A program made the translations under genes and the position numbers. From contig CM043957.1 of NCBI GenBank assembly GCA_014529385.2, forward strand, positions 70,639,003 through 70,703,002: a DNA stretch of 64,000 nt, in the 5' to 3' direction. The DNA is from Adiantum capillus-veneris (lineage: Eukaryota; Streptophyta; Polypodiopsida; Polypodiales; Pteridaceae). Position 1 is the stretch's first letter. Every line of letters starts with the position of its first letter. Below the pieces are notes generated by a model. It did not search any database and was not told the DNA's origin. It saw only the letters and a program-made list of their open reading frames with translations. Below, in pieces: positions 1-11,131 of this stretch.

Positions 1-1526
1 GGTGTCTGTCTACTCATACAGGTGCAATCTAGCAGCCTGTATCCCTCTCCCCTTTGTTGTGTCTTGAAAGTACAGGTAAAATAGACGACTAATAATGGGT
101 GAAAGCTAAATCAAGGTTTAAAGTAAAGTCTACCGCCCTTTTTGGATTGAACAGGCCGGTTTCAGCAGCCATAGAACGTAAGTACGACTTGCGAGAAAAG
201 AAAGCCAAGCAAGATTTGATCGCGAGAACAAAGCAATAGTGCAAGAGATGTTGCGACTCTTTTCTCAAATGCAGGCACAGATTCAACAAGAGATTCGGGA
301 AAATGAGACTCTCTCAGTCTCTTCTTCTCCAAAGCATGACACACAGGATTTGCATGATTGTGTGAAGCATGATGATGATTTGATTGACAATGACTTGCAT
401 GATGTTTTGATTGACAATGATAAGCACAATGATTTGTATGATAAGCATGATGATTTGGATGACAAAGATAAGCATGATGATTTGAATGATATTGCTAAGC
501 TTGATGATTTGGATGACCAAGACAAGCATGATGATTTGTATGATCAAGATGTGATTTCTCACAAGCATGATGAGTTGCATGAAGATGATGTGATTGTTCA
601 CAAGGATGATGTGTTAGTGGATGCTTTTTCTAGCAAAGCTAACCTCGTTGTAGATTCGATCAATCACGAAGAACCGATCTTGGCTTTCGAGTCGAGGTCC
701 AAAGAACCCCCACAGGACGATTCGACCACTCAAGAAGAACCGATCTTGGCTCTCGAGCCTAGGTCCAAAGAACCCTCACAGGGAGTATTATGTGTTCGCA
801 TGATTGATACGCACGCATTGTTCGAGTGTTTCAGTCGTGATCGTTTCCTGTATTTTAGTCAGCCTCTTTATGTGATCCCTTTTCCTAGGCATGACATATT
901 GTATGTTGAGCACGTTTCTCTCATGGATGAGCACGAATGTATGCGGATTTTTCATGAAAAGTATGTATGTAAGGAAGTCACATTCCATGTCTCTTCCTTG
1001 GCATGACACAGTACCCGAAAGAGCACATGAGAGTGTAAGCACCAAGCATGGACATTTCCGTTGTGAATTGCCACAGTTGATTGCTATAAGCGAAAGATTT
1101 GATCTCATTGTTTGCATGTGTTTGATGAACGGGTTGTCACTCCGTCTCTATGTTCATCTACATTGCATACACAGTCTTTAGCAAAGACAAGATTTTTTCC
1201 CTTCACTTTACATGGAATAGGTATGTTCATGGTTTTGTGTTGGAAATGGTTTCAGGAATTTTCAGCCATGGAGATTCTTGAAGAAGAAGGAAGCACGACT
1301 CTAGACGAAGTTGAAGCATCGAAGGAGCCACAGAAGACTTTGTGTCGCTTTCGGCGCGGCCCAAAGAAGCAAGCGTTGCAGACCTTTATGAAGTTTAAGT
1401 ACCGCACGTGACCCACACCTCAGAGTGGGCCGACGAAGAGTCCCTTCCAGGATTCCGGATGCTATTGGCGATCTCCCTCGACGCCATACACTTCGGTATC
1501 AGTACCTCACTTTGAAAAGGAGGGGA
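1..1526 (+). mobile_element. 3' internal tail of a Ty3-type LTR retrotransposon
   Basis: The segment runs from the window edge to a purine-rich tract (about 1514-1526, AAAAGGAGGGGA) directly before a TG-starting LTR, which is the normal 3' end of a retrotransposon. It holds an acidic ORF (239-1006) and, after stops, another open stretch in the same frame (1112-1411) rich in Glu, Lys and Arg. Positions 95-165 (GGGTGAAAGC ... GTCTACCG ... GGCCGGTTTCAGC) recur at about 5815-5870, downstream of the integrase remnant, so this tail appears to follow pol in this family. The rest of the element is left of the window. Confidence 0.6.
239..1006 (+). CDS. Acidic KHDDL-repeat ORF in the Ty3 3' region
   Basis: An uninterrupted 255-codon ORF. 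Residues 1-35 are Gln/Glu-rich and start MQEMLRLFSQ. Residues 38-125 carry many copies of a short Lys-His-Asp-Asp-Leu motif separated by Asp-rich linkers. Two copies of a segment starting EEPILA(F/L)E.RSKEP follow at about residues 143-180. The last 75 residues are non-repetitive and aromatic-rich. The 89-601 - strand readings are shadows of the GAT repeat. I do not recognise a family and see no gag zinc knuckle, protease or RT. Position between the pol-end homology and the polypurine tract suggests an extra 3' ORF of a Ty3-type element, but function is unknown. It is odd that this ORF is intact while neighbouring pol is not; repeat-rich DNA can stay open by chance. Confidence 0.45.
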   Translation: MQEMLRLFSQMQAQIQQEIRENETLSVSSSPKHDTQDLHDCVKHDDDLIDNDLHDVLIDNDKHNDLYDKHDDLDDKDKHDDLNDIAKLDDLDDQDKHDDLYDQDVISHKHDELHEDDVIVHKDDVLVDAFSSKANLVVDSINHEEPILAFESRSKEPPQDDSTTQEEPILALEPRSKEPSQGVLCVRMIDTHALFECFSRDRFLYFSQPLYVIPFPRHDILYVEHVSLMDEHECMRIFHEKYVCKEVTFHVSSLA

Positions 1527-1527
1527 T

Positions 1528-1537
1528 GTCACGTGAC
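1528..1537. promoter_or_regulatory. Palindromic G-box at the LTR edge
   Basis: GTCACGTGAC is a perfect 10-bp palindrome containing CACGTG, the core bound by plant bZIP and bHLH factors. It sits one base inside the LTR. Regulatory use is inferred. Confidence 0.35.
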
Positions 1538-2505
1538 ACATCCAACCCTATGTGTCAGTGGACAAGCTACAGCATGATCCGGGTTCAGTCAGTCCAGTCA
1601 GTCTAGATTAGAAGTGACCTGGCACTTTTGAGTCTATTCGTAGACCGTGCATGCCCAGTCACTTAGGTAGATGCATATCCTCTGGTTGCACACAGCATGA
1701 TCATCAGAATTTCCATCAGAATCCATTAGAATCAGTTAGGGGGATTTTCCAGTGCATTTAGCCTATTTTCCCTATTTTTGGTATCTTTTACTTATTATTT
1801 TTAAGTGACTTCCCAACAAAAGTAGGTAGGGCAATTTTGCTAAGTCAATATATAAGCACCCAAGTTAGCACTTTCTGGCAGAAGAGGCAGCAGGAGCTCC
1901 CCGCTCAACAGGCACCCTCTCAGCAAGAACCCATCAACCCTAGCGTTTGCAGATTCTCTCTCCAAGCCCCTGTCGTTTTTTGACATCCTCAGCAATACCT
2001 CCCCATCTTGGCGATTTCAGCATTTCCAGGATCGCCATCATCAGTAATAGATACCCCAGCGTTTTTGTTCTCCATCAACACATAGCCCTGGCATTTTTGC
2101 ATTCGATCAGCAACACCCAAATCCCTAAATCCCTGGCGTTTTCCAGTTCCCCATAATCGCCAACAAAGCCTCAAGGACCAGCGTTTTTCACTAACGCTCA
2201 GCAATCAAATCAGCGTTTTTTGTTTTCAGCCATTGTCACATCAGATGGTCAGCGTTTTCAGCCCTACTGGACAGCAGTAGATTCAGCCTAGTTGGTTGCA
2301 AAAGATCTCCATTTTCAGCCCATAAAAATGCAGCCAAAACAGTCATTTTCAGCCACCGAAACAGTCCCAAAATTCAGCAGATAGAAGACCACAGATTTCA
2401 GCCCTAAAGTCGTCATCGTCATCACCGTCGTCGTCATCGGCATAGTCCCAGATTGCATCAGTCCATTGCATCGTCATTGTACCACTTTGTGCAATCATAA
2501 GTAGA

Positions 2506-2527
2506 CCACTCTCGCCGACGAGAGTGG
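2506..2527. other. Perfect 9-bp stem-loop in the LTR
   Basis: CCACTCTCG, loop CCGA, then CGAGAGTGG. The arms are exactly complementary and are followed by GGCCTTCGG. In an LTR transcript this could fold in the R/U5 region; no function is shown. Confidence 0.5.
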
Positions 2528-2717
2528 GGCCTTCGGAGGAGGGTTTTACGTCTCTAGTGTCGTATCTCTCCTCTCTCTCTATCTCTCAATCTCATACACT
2601 TGCACGCACAGTGTCCATTCACTTTGTTTGTGATCATAGCACTTTCCATTAAGAACGGAAGGCTCTCCCTGCCATAAAAACTAAAAGGAACCTTGAGCAC
2701 AGTTCGGAGCACTCATC

Positions 2718-4802
2718 TTGAGCAAAGCGCAAACAATCATTCCGCTGCACCTAACATTTCTCCACTCTCATGCCGATTGCTTCTCAGAGGGCCTGCCACG
2801 CGAGTTACCACCCGCTCGTCCTGAAGATCATACAATTGATCTGATACCTGGAAGCACACCACCGAACCGGCCACCTTACCGTGTGAGCCGAGCCCAAAAC
2901 GAAGAGATTATGAACCAAGTGAAAGACCTCTTGGAAAAGGGTCTTATCCAGCCTAGTACTTCACCGTATTGCTCTCCAGTGTTGTTGGTTTTGAAGAAAG
3001 ACGGATCTTGGAGAATGTGCATCGATTATAGAGCTCTCAAGAAAATCACCATCAAGAACAGATTTCCGATTCCTAGGATCGATGATATACTCGACAAATT
3101 ACAGGGATCCTCGTGCTTTAGCAAGATTGATTTGAAGAGTGGATATCATCAAATCCGAATCGCACCGAGAGACGTCTACAAGACAGCCTTTCAGACGACT
3201 TTTGGGTTATTTGAGTTTTTGGTGATGCCTTTTGGCTTAACCAATGCTCCTGCGACATTTAACCGGATGATGGACAAGATTTTTCGAGAGTACAGGCTAT
3301 TTGTTGGCACTTTCTTTGACAATATCATTGTTTTCTCCAAGAATGAGGCAGAACATAGAAATCATTTGCTTCAGGTCTTTCAGGCATTACAAGATCCCAA
3401 GTTAGTGATTAATGTGAAGAAAAGTGAATTTTTCCTACCAGAGATACACTTTTTGAGACACATTGTGTCAGCAGCATAAGTGCAAATGGATCCGACCAAG
3501 ATAGAGACTATCCGTGATTGGCCCGATTTGAAGAATGTCCATGAAATTAGAAGCTTCTTGGGATTGTGTTCGTACTACAGGCGGTTCATTCGAAAGTTTG
3601 CAGAGGTTGCTTCCCCTTTATATATCTTGACACAGAAAGGAGTCCCTTTCTCGTGGGGACCCACAGAGGTGACTGCCTTTTAAACTTTGAAAGAGAAATT
3701 GACTACCGGACCAGTTTTGACTTTGTCGGACTTGCAAAAGTCATTTGAAGTATATTGTGATGCTTGTGGTCATAGTCTGGGTGCGGTCTTAATGCAAGAA
3801 GGCCATGTCATTGCTTACGAGAGCCGATTGTTCTCAAGGCCGGAATTGATAGCACAGATTTATGAGAAAGAGCTTTTGGCGGTTATCCATGCTCTTACTC
3901 AGTGGCGGCACTACCTACTCGGAGCGGATTATACTGTCTTTATAACCACCAGAGTTTACGCTGCTACTTGTCACAAAAGCAGCTATCGGAAAAGCAGATG
4001 CGGTGGGCGAACATCTTGTCATAGTTTCACTTCCACATTGTCCATGTTCAGGGATAGAAGAATTTGGTGGTAGATGCTTTGTCTCGGAAGCCGTTGGTGC
4101 TGGCTATTTCCGCGATACATCAAAGAGCTTCGAGGATATGGTCGATCAGTATGCCACGGATACGGATTTTGAAAACGTTTTCACATGGATACGAGATGGG
4201 GAGACAATAGCGGGATATTCCATTCGGGATGGCTACTTGATGAGGAAAACCATGTTGTGCGTTACACAGCCGTTGAGGAAAAAGGTTATGATTGAATGCC
4301 ATTGTCCGCCTTTTACGGGTCACCGCGGCATTGCTACCACCATGAAAGGGGTAGAGAGATACTTCTATTGGCGGAGACTCAAGAAGGATGTGGACGACTT
4401 TGAACGCAGGTGCTTGGTATGCCAGAAGGTCAAGTTTGACAGGCATAAGCAAAGGGATGATTACAGCCTTTGCCCATACCCACTCGCCCCTGGGAAAGTA
4501 TTGCAATGGATTTCATTTTTGAACTCTAGTGAACACAGAGTGGTCACAATGGTATTTGGACTATTATTGATAGATTTAGCAAGCAGACTCATTTCATTCC
4601 AGTGAAGAAAACAATCAAGCTGGATCACTTAGCGAGACTGTTTGTGGCCCAGATTTTTAGATTACATGGCATGCCTAAGACGATTGTCTCCGGCAGGGAC
4701 CCCAGATTTACGAGTTTCTTTTGGAAGGCAATTTGGGACTTTAGTTGTTGGTTTCTTTCCCTTGATTTTTATTTAATTTTTGCGATGCCCATGTTGAAGT
4801 GA
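2718..4802 (+). pseudogene. Ty3-type pol remnant: RT, RNase H, integrase
   Basis: Reading from 2718, the RT palm and fingers are clear ([16 protein letters not shown], then [13 protein letters not shown]). The catalytic motif usually written (Y/F)DDI reads FDNI at 3315-3326, so the second Asp is Asn. In-frame stops lie at 3477-3479 and 3681-3683, just before and after a normal RT/RNase H connection (IRSFLGLCSYYRRFI). RNase H continues at 3687-3960, then frameshifts; DALSRKP is legible in another frame near 4070. The integrase zinc-finger region is at about 4290-4430 (H, H, CLVC). The core at 4602-4802 reads VSGRD where VSDRD is usual, losing the second catalytic Asp, then the frame ends. Gag and protease are absent between the LTR and RT, and no chromodomain is seen. 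The element is dead. Confidence 0.85.
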
Positions 4803-6371
4803 TCAATGGTCGGCGGACATTGTATGGCGAGTGTGAAACGACCGATGGCCGAGAGTTTCACTAGCAGCAATGCAAGCCAGGTCGCCACGAGATAGTTGGG
4901 CCGATTGGCACTGGAATCCGAGTAGTAAAAGGGTGGCTAGGCTCAGTTCAAAGTCATTTAGGCCCCACGCGACACTTTAATCGATGAAGGCGAGAGAGGA
5001 GGTTGATTTTGATCATTAAGCGACTACACTGCGTGTGTATGTCATATGAGTAGTGAATGCAGGTTCTCAGCTCTAATGGAAAGCTTGCCTTCGCCTCTGT
5101 TCTTTGTAGCACGATGATTTTGCTCTCGTGCACCTCTCTCCCCTTATGAATACAGAATCATGATGCCCAGCTCAAGGGCTATTCATCTGTATGTATGATT
5201 TTGTGAGTTCATGCACGATTGCCGAGGCAAAGGCCTCTTGCACATGTACCAGATTAGTTGATTGCTAATCTGCAGCAAGTACAGGTTGATTAGGAGAGAT
5301 TTGTCGCGAGAATCCTCGTCCAAATCAAAGGGCAAGTAGCCGTACAGGTGCGGGGACTCGAGGGCTTGCTACAAATGCGACAGCATGCAGAATGGAGCCC
5401 AAACGAGAGAATTGCAGCTTGCTGTAATTTTCTGAAGGTTTAGGGTTTCAACCCTTTCCGATGCCAAAAAGTCCCACTAGCTTTGGAGAAGCTAGGAAAC
5501 TGCGAAACAGGTGTTTCGGTGCATTTTAGAGGCGAAAAACAGAGATTTCAACGTGCTGTATTTTCTCGTCGCGTTTGTCAAAGTGCTCTAATGTGCACAG
5601 GAAGTCACCTAGTGCATGGGGAGTTTGTCTGTGAAGCCTTCTTCTGTTATTATGCTGCCAAAATTGGGCCAGAGTAGGCCATTTTCAGCCCAATAAAAGT
5701 GGGACAGCATGCAAAAGTCGTGATTTGTTTTGCAGTGTTGAATTCCAGTCACAAGTTTATTTGTGAAGTTCTTTTGTGTAGTAAAGTGCAGATAAAGTTA
5801 ATTAATGTAAGATCGGGTGAAAGCCAAAGTCTACCGTCTTTTAGTGAGTCTACGGGCCGGTTTCAGCCAGAGCACTGCTGCAGTCAAGGACTGCGTAAGG
5901 TAGCACGATCTTGCGCCATATGAAGCTCTTATCCTCGTAAAACTCCCAAAACTAACTAGTGGTGCACCCCACCGGAAGAGCACTCAGGCTGGATCACCAT
6001 CCATATTGAGAGCACTTCATGCACAAACGACGGGACAAAAGATTGAATCAGCCAAAGAAAACACATACTCTCACCACTTACACATAAACAAGAAAGGGGT
6101 CATGTTGTTAAATGCTCCTACTAATAATACCTTGCTTGCCAAAGGACATAAAATATTGGCTAATAATACAATCCTCATACCTAGTGTATGGAAGATTTCT
6201 ATGCCTTTAAACATCAAGCTTTATGTAGCTCTAACACAGCAAGGTGCCAAAGGCATGTACGATAGAATCATAAAAACGTGGGTGCAGAATGACAGACATA
6301 ACCACTATCAAACAAGGTTACCATGAAAGGATGCAGAAATGAGCAGCAAGAGCAAAAGGCAGATATCTTAC
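4803..6371. other. Non-coding: decayed Ty3 tail, then NDUFS7 intron
   Basis: No supported gene. To about 5930 this is the decayed region downstream of integrase; 5815-5870 matches 95-165. From about 5940 the sequence no longer resembles the retrotransposon and leads into the splice donor of the minus-strand NDUFS7 exon. I read 5940-6371 as the 5' part of its first intron. A 106-codon + ORF at 6006-6326 has no recognisable domain. Confidence 0.5.
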
Positions 6372-6769
6372 TTGCGTAGAGCAGGAGCCATCTTATTTGT
6401 AAGGGTACCGGCAACAATCATGCAGTCTGATTGGCGAGGACTAGGTCGAAATATGATACCAAAACGGTCAAGGTCATAGCGGGCAGCACCTGTGTGCATC
6501 ATCTCAACAGCGCAGCAAGCAAGTCCAAATGTCATCGGCCAGATGGATCCCTTCCTAGCCCAGTTCATGAGCGCATCTACTTTGGAGATCACAAAATCTG
6601 CAGGTTTGGACAGGCCCGTAGGTGGACCAGCAGAAGGGGTGACAACCGAGGGCACTTCTGCCATAGACGGGGAGCCTGTGTGTAGAAAATGTTGAGTAGT
6701 AGATGCAGCTTGAATCAGTCGAGGATTCATAGCTGCTGCCATCGCCTTGCGCGCAGCCAAGGTAGCCAT
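6372..6769 (-). CDS. NDUFS7: NDUFS7 (complex I 20 kDa/PSST subunit), exon 1
   Basis: NDUFS7 is the mitochondrial complex I subunit that binds iron-sulfur cluster N2, next to the ubiquinone site. The exon encodes 132 complete codons plus two bases of the next. Residues 1-35 are Arg/Ala/Ser-rich without acidic residues, as in a mitochondrial presequence. From about residue 54 the core is well conserved, including [16 protein letters not shown] with the tandem cluster ligands Cys85-Cys86, then [19 protein letters not shown] and [16 protein letters not shown]. The exon ends CGC-AA, followed by the donor GTAAGA (6371-6366), splitting the codon after base 2. The remaining N2 ligands (GSC and PGCPP) should be in exon 2, which I cannot find down to position 1. 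Either intron 1 exceeds 6.3 kb, holding the Ty3 debris, or this is an isolated gene fragment. No stops or frameshifts are present. Confidence 0.9.
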
Positions 6770-6980
6770 TTCTTCGAGAGTCGGTGTCTATTGGTCTGGC
6801 CAAGGTTGTTTTATATGAAGATATGGTGAGGCCGCAGGGGTCAAAAGCGGCTTTACAGAATTAAAGAACGTAACCCAATGTGTGCTCTCTTCGTCCTAAT
6901 AGAGAAAGAGTAGCAGGAGGCCAAAAAAAGATAGAGAATAGAGACTATGAGAGAGACAGAGAGAGAGAGAGAGAGAGATT
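6770..6980 (-). promoter_or_regulatory. Probable NDUFS7 5' UTR and promoter-proximal region
   Basis: Directly upstream of the ATG (read on -) is a CT/CA-rich leader. A TATA-like ATATAAAA lies at 6816-6809, about 40 bp from the ATG, probably too close unless the leader is very short. A GA/CT tract at 6949-6978 could act as a plant GAGA-type promoter element. The transcription start cannot be placed. Confidence 0.35.
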
Positions 6981-7302
6981 CTATAAACAAGCACATCATT
7001 GAGGGGAGTTTTTTCAAACAAAATAAGAAATTATATTCTACAACACAAAAATTTTACAAGTTACATTACATTATCATCAAAAATGTTTTGGAATATACCT
7101 ACATAGCACTCGTAGTCGTGCTATTTTAACACGATCAAGGCATTGGGGTGGAGCTCAACGCATTTCTCTTAAATCTATTTTCGGATTCTAACTAAAGTAA
7201 ATCTTATAGTCCAAGCTCTAGTTTCCAAAGCATGAGCCTAACATTAGCAAAGAATCGAGGAACTCGATGTAGATCGTGTCCAACTCTTTGTCAATACCTT
7301 GT
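6981..7302. other. Non-coding spacer
   Basis: AT-rich with no supported gene. The sequence after the GA tract (ACAAGCACATCATTGAG ... CAAACAAAA) resembles that after the GA tract at 10674-10730, suggesting a shared repeat that carries the microsatellite. Confidence 0.4.
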
Positions 7303-8137
7303 TGTTGGGAAAACAAAAGCAATTGGCACCTTTATAGCAATGTCTCCCAATAGCACTCCAAACACAAATTCAACACCACAAACCTTATCAAAAGAACTAT
7401 CACGACACCACAACCCGAAGGCAAGTGATACCGTGGGAATTTATAAGAACACGTCCACCCCAAAACACCAGCATGGAAATTAGGAAGCACCTGCCCTGGC
7501 ACGGAATTAGAGCACACTCCAACCAATGCACTTGAGGAAAAGAGCTTCTCCCCTCACCAAATGATTCTTCAAAACTACAATTTCGAAGTGCACAAACCAA
7601 GCGAGCTTCCACAACTTGCCCTACACCAAACTGTCTGCGGGCTGCCATATCCTGCACCTTGCGGAATATAGATTGTATCTCCCTAACCTAAAGTCCAAAA
7701 AGGGATACTTTCAAGCCTGAAAAATTCTCTGTATTTTTTGCTGCAAAAATTTTGAAGACCATAAATTTCAAATCTATCCACCTCTATGTACAAAATTGGC
7801 GTGAACAGCAAGCTACCATGGTACGACTACGCGTAGGAAAGGCTACTCGAGGGCAAAAGTGGCATCAAAAAGCATGGAGGAGGCAAAGATCCAAAACCTG
7901 CAAAACTCTAAAAAAAAATTAACTTCTTTATGTTTGTACATGAGTTTTATTTATATACAAGTCATACTTCAGAAAACTCACCAATTGATGCTAGTCAAGT
8001 GACTTGCACTACATGTACATATGCTTGCTAAAGCAAGCTAAAAAGCCTACACAAAAAAAATCCTACATACACTTTTGACACACGGTGTCATGTCCATATG
8101 TACAAATTTACAAAAAATGGAGTGTCCAAAATGCGCG
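7303..8137 (-). repeat. 3' LTR of the non-autonomous element
   Basis: Aligns along its length with 9539-10385 (shared CACTTGAGGAAAAGAGCTTC-like and ATGTCCATATGTACAAATTT blocks). The inner boundary near 8137 is approximate. Confidence 0.7.
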
Positions 8138-9538
8138 CAACATAGCTTGCCAAACCCCCAATCGGCTAAAGCATGCATGCTGAGAGTAGTAGCATAAACA
8201 TGTTGTCCACCTGGATCAAAAGGACAAAGAACACAAACTCCAACTTCAAGATTTGATCTCAACCATAATAAGGCTCTCAATATAAAAGTATGAACCATAG
8301 GTATCATCCACCCTTTTTTGAAGCAAAATTTGTTATCCACAAATGCCACATGTGGACTCTCATTTATCATCATAGGATGCCATTAATCTGGCAATATCTT
8401 CTCTAGCATGCCATAAACTATAGGAGAAACCATAATATCCTCATCAGTCATGCATAACCAAATCATTTACGTTGACTTCTATAAAGCACCCATCCATTCC
8501 AACCACACGATGCTTGATAGGTAATCCATCTTCCATACATATCTTAGGCTCTTGAACAAGAGGATCAAGCAAGGTAGCATCAACATCATCGTCACCCATA
8601 TCCTCTAACACCTCAATATTCTCTTTGTCAATTAAGGCACGGCTACCCATACCATCATACACATCATGAAGTTCCTCATCGATAGGGTTCTCATCATCAA
8701 CAACACAAGTAGTATCCATGCTTGAGAATCCTCTTCATTAGCATCATAATATCCATGTGGACACCTCCATCAATTTTATCTATCTCATCATTTACATTCA
8801 CCTTTGGAGAAACGTCAACCTTGGCATGTGTAGCGACAGCAAATTGCTTAAACAACAAGGATGGCATGATGCAAGCACTTTTCTTCATTTCTTTATTCTT
8901 AACGCATGCTTCTTGTACCTCTTTAAAAGAAGTAATATCACAAAAAATTTCATTGAAGTATTCTTAATATCCTCTCTAGCTTCCATTCCTTATGATTTGT
9001 AACTTAAATTGTAATGTCTTTGGTCTTTTAAGCTCAACCTTCAATCTCAAATTAGCCCTCAAACTTTGCTTAAATATGCTTGATCTAAGCACAAGAGGGG
9101 GGAACCTCATTTACCAAAGCAACACACCACCTCTTCCACAAATCATTAAACTGCTTCACAAAGGCATCTACACTCTAGTCATCACCCTGTATAAGTCCTT
9201 CAATGGAATGCCATACATCCACTGGGTCCTCTACCTTATTATACTTTAATGCATGATAAGTCATCACTTGTGGAGGTTGGGATGATTTCAACCAAGACTG
9301 ATACTCATCAAACCATGTCTTTGCATCCTCTTTTAAGCAAAACAACAAAATCTTCAGGATGTGCATTGGATCTTTCCTTATTTGCAATCAGACAAGCAAA
9401 CTACATCTTTTCAATGAATTCATCAGCATCCTCACCTACATAAACATAGAAACTTGGAAACTCTACCATCATAGCTATCTCAAAGTTGTCAATCGAAGGT
9501 CGCTTGATGAAGATCCTCAATGGCGGGCACCAAAACAC
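8138..9538 (-). pseudogene. Gag-like remnant and acidic ORF
   Basis: On -, reading inward from the right LTR, three pieces resemble a retrotransposon capsid: FPSFYVYVGEDADEFIEKM (9401-9470), then FACLIANKE, then LLFCLKEDAKTWFDEYQ (about 9290-9350). AKTWF followed by EYQ is a common gag signature. Stops and frame changes separate them. A 91-codon acidic ORF lies at 8444-8719 (MDTTCVVDDENPIDEELHD) with no recognised family. Confidence 0.5.
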
Positions 9539-10385
9539 TGTTGGGAAGACAAAAGCAAGGGGTACCTCTATAGCAATGTCTCCCAATACACAAATTCAAC
9601 ACCACAAACTTTATCGAAATAACTCCCACAACACCAAAACTCAAAGGCAAGCGATCCCTTGGGAATTTACAAGCACACGCCCACCCAAAAGACCACCATG
9701 GAACTAGGAAGCACCTTCTTTGGCATGGAATTATACCACACGTCAACCAATGCACTTGAGAAAAAGAGCTTCCCCCCTCACCAAATGATTCTTCAAAACT
9801 AAAATTTTGAAGTGCACAAACAAAGCAAGCTTTCACAACTTACCCTACACCAAATTGTATGTGGGCTGCTATATATTGTACCCTGTGGGAAATCGACTAT
9901 ATCTCCCAAACCACAACTCCAAAAGGTATGATTTCAAGCCTCCAAAATTCTCTTTTTTTTTTGCAACAAAAGTTTTAAAGACCAAAATTCTCAAATCTAT
10001 GCACCTCTATGTGCAAAGTTGGCGCGAACAGCAAGCTGCCATGGCTTGACTACACATAGGAAAGGCTAGTCAAGAGCAAAAAAGTGCATCAAAAAGCATG
10101 GAGGAGGCACAACGATCCAAGACCTGCAAAAGACTGATATTTTTTATGTTTGTACATGAGTTTTATCTATATAAAAGTCATACTTCAAAAAACTCACTAA
10201 TGGCCACTTATGACAACTTGTCAGCTGGTGCTAGTTAAGCAACTTGCACTACATGTACATGCGCGGGACATGCACTTTGCTAAAGCAAGTTGAAAATCCC
10301 ACCAAAAAGATTCTACATACCCTTTTGACACATGGCGTCATGTCCATATGTACAAATTTACAAAAAATGGAGAGTCCAAAATGCA
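9539..10385 (-). repeat. 5' LTR of the non-autonomous element
   Basis: Right-hand copy of the LTR pair. Immediately inside it the - strand reads TTTTGGTGCCCGCCATTGAG, where a primer-binding site should be; the TGGTGCCCGC core does not match the iMet site used by the copia elements here. Confidence 0.7.
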
Positions 10386-10672
10386 ACGTCTTCCCCACCT
10401 AGCGTAACTTTCTTCGATTGCACCAGATTATGGCCATCCCCACTGAGTAGGTAGAAATTATAAAGAATAAGAGTCTTTACACTTAATGTTGACAGTTTTG
10501 TGAGCCATTTTTTTGGCTACTGAGAAAAAAAGACAACGTTAGTGTTCAAAGCTTAAAAAGTGTGTGTGTGTGTGTGTGTGTGTTGAGAGAGAGAGAGAGA
10601 GAGAGTCCCAATTTGAAGTCTCTTCAAATGAAACTCCCTTCGCCTCTGGGGGAAAAGAAAGCGATTGTTGAT

Positions 10673-10733
<61 letters not shown>

Positions 10734-10859
10734 AACACATCACTGAGAAAAGATTTTCCGAACAAAAGTTTCTCTATAGCATTTAAAATGATAGGAAGAC
10801 AAATAAACAATAACACAAAAACCATACAAAATAAACTATAGTGCCAAAAATAGAGCCAT

Positions 10860-10942
<83 letters not shown>

Positions 10943-11131
10943 ACTCTTGAAGCTACTATGGAGAAGCTTTCCACTTGGCCTCCTCCCTCCCAAGAATCCA
11001 TTCTCTTAACCTTGAAAGGTGCCCTTAACCTTTCCACTTGATCAACATCTTCTTTGAGGTCTTTTCGGATTGTCGTGATGTTAAACTTTCTTTGCAGTAC
11101 TTTCACCACCCCATATCCTAGGGTGACCGTT
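10386..11131. repeat. Microsatellite cluster
   Basis: No gene. Contains (TG)n at 10560-10583, (GA)n at 10585-10605, (AG)n at 10674-10730 (57 bp) and (AG)n at 10864-10940 (77 bp). The open SLSLSL readings on - are only the repeat translated. Confidence 0.9.

Larger units (their letters stand above)
1527..2690 (+). repeat. LTR of the Ty3-type element (right end approximate)
   Basis: The LTR starts TGTCACGTGACAC just after the polypurine tract. A TATA-like TATATAAG lies at 1849-1856 and a stem-loop at 2506-2527, so U3 and R features are in plausible order. The exact right end is unclear because no second copy is in the window and no primer-binding site follows; RT-coding sequence begins by about 2720. 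Repeated AGCGTTTT and TTTCAGCC words at about 1940-2400 give the LTR an internally repetitive body. Confidence 0.5.
7303..10385 (-). mobile_element. Non-autonomous LTR retrotransposon (gag remnant only)
   Basis: Two direct repeats of about 0.84 kb (7303-8137 and 9539-10385) flank about 1.4 kb. Both begin TGTTGGGAA on + and end near GTCCAAAATGC. The only interpretable coding is gag-like and on -, so the 5' LTR is the right-hand copy. No protease, RT or integrase is present, which fits a LARD-type or internally deleted element. No matching target-site duplication was found, and the LTRs differ at many positions, so the insertion is old. Confidence 0.75.

Noticed and set aside
283-601. Minus-strand ORFs opposite the KHDDL repeat
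   Set aside because: Shadow readings of a GAT-rich repeat; the + frame is longer and spans non-repetitive flanks.
6006-6326. 106-codon + ORF beside NDUFS7
   Set aside because: Lies in the presumed intron on the opposite strand, no domain or conserved motif.
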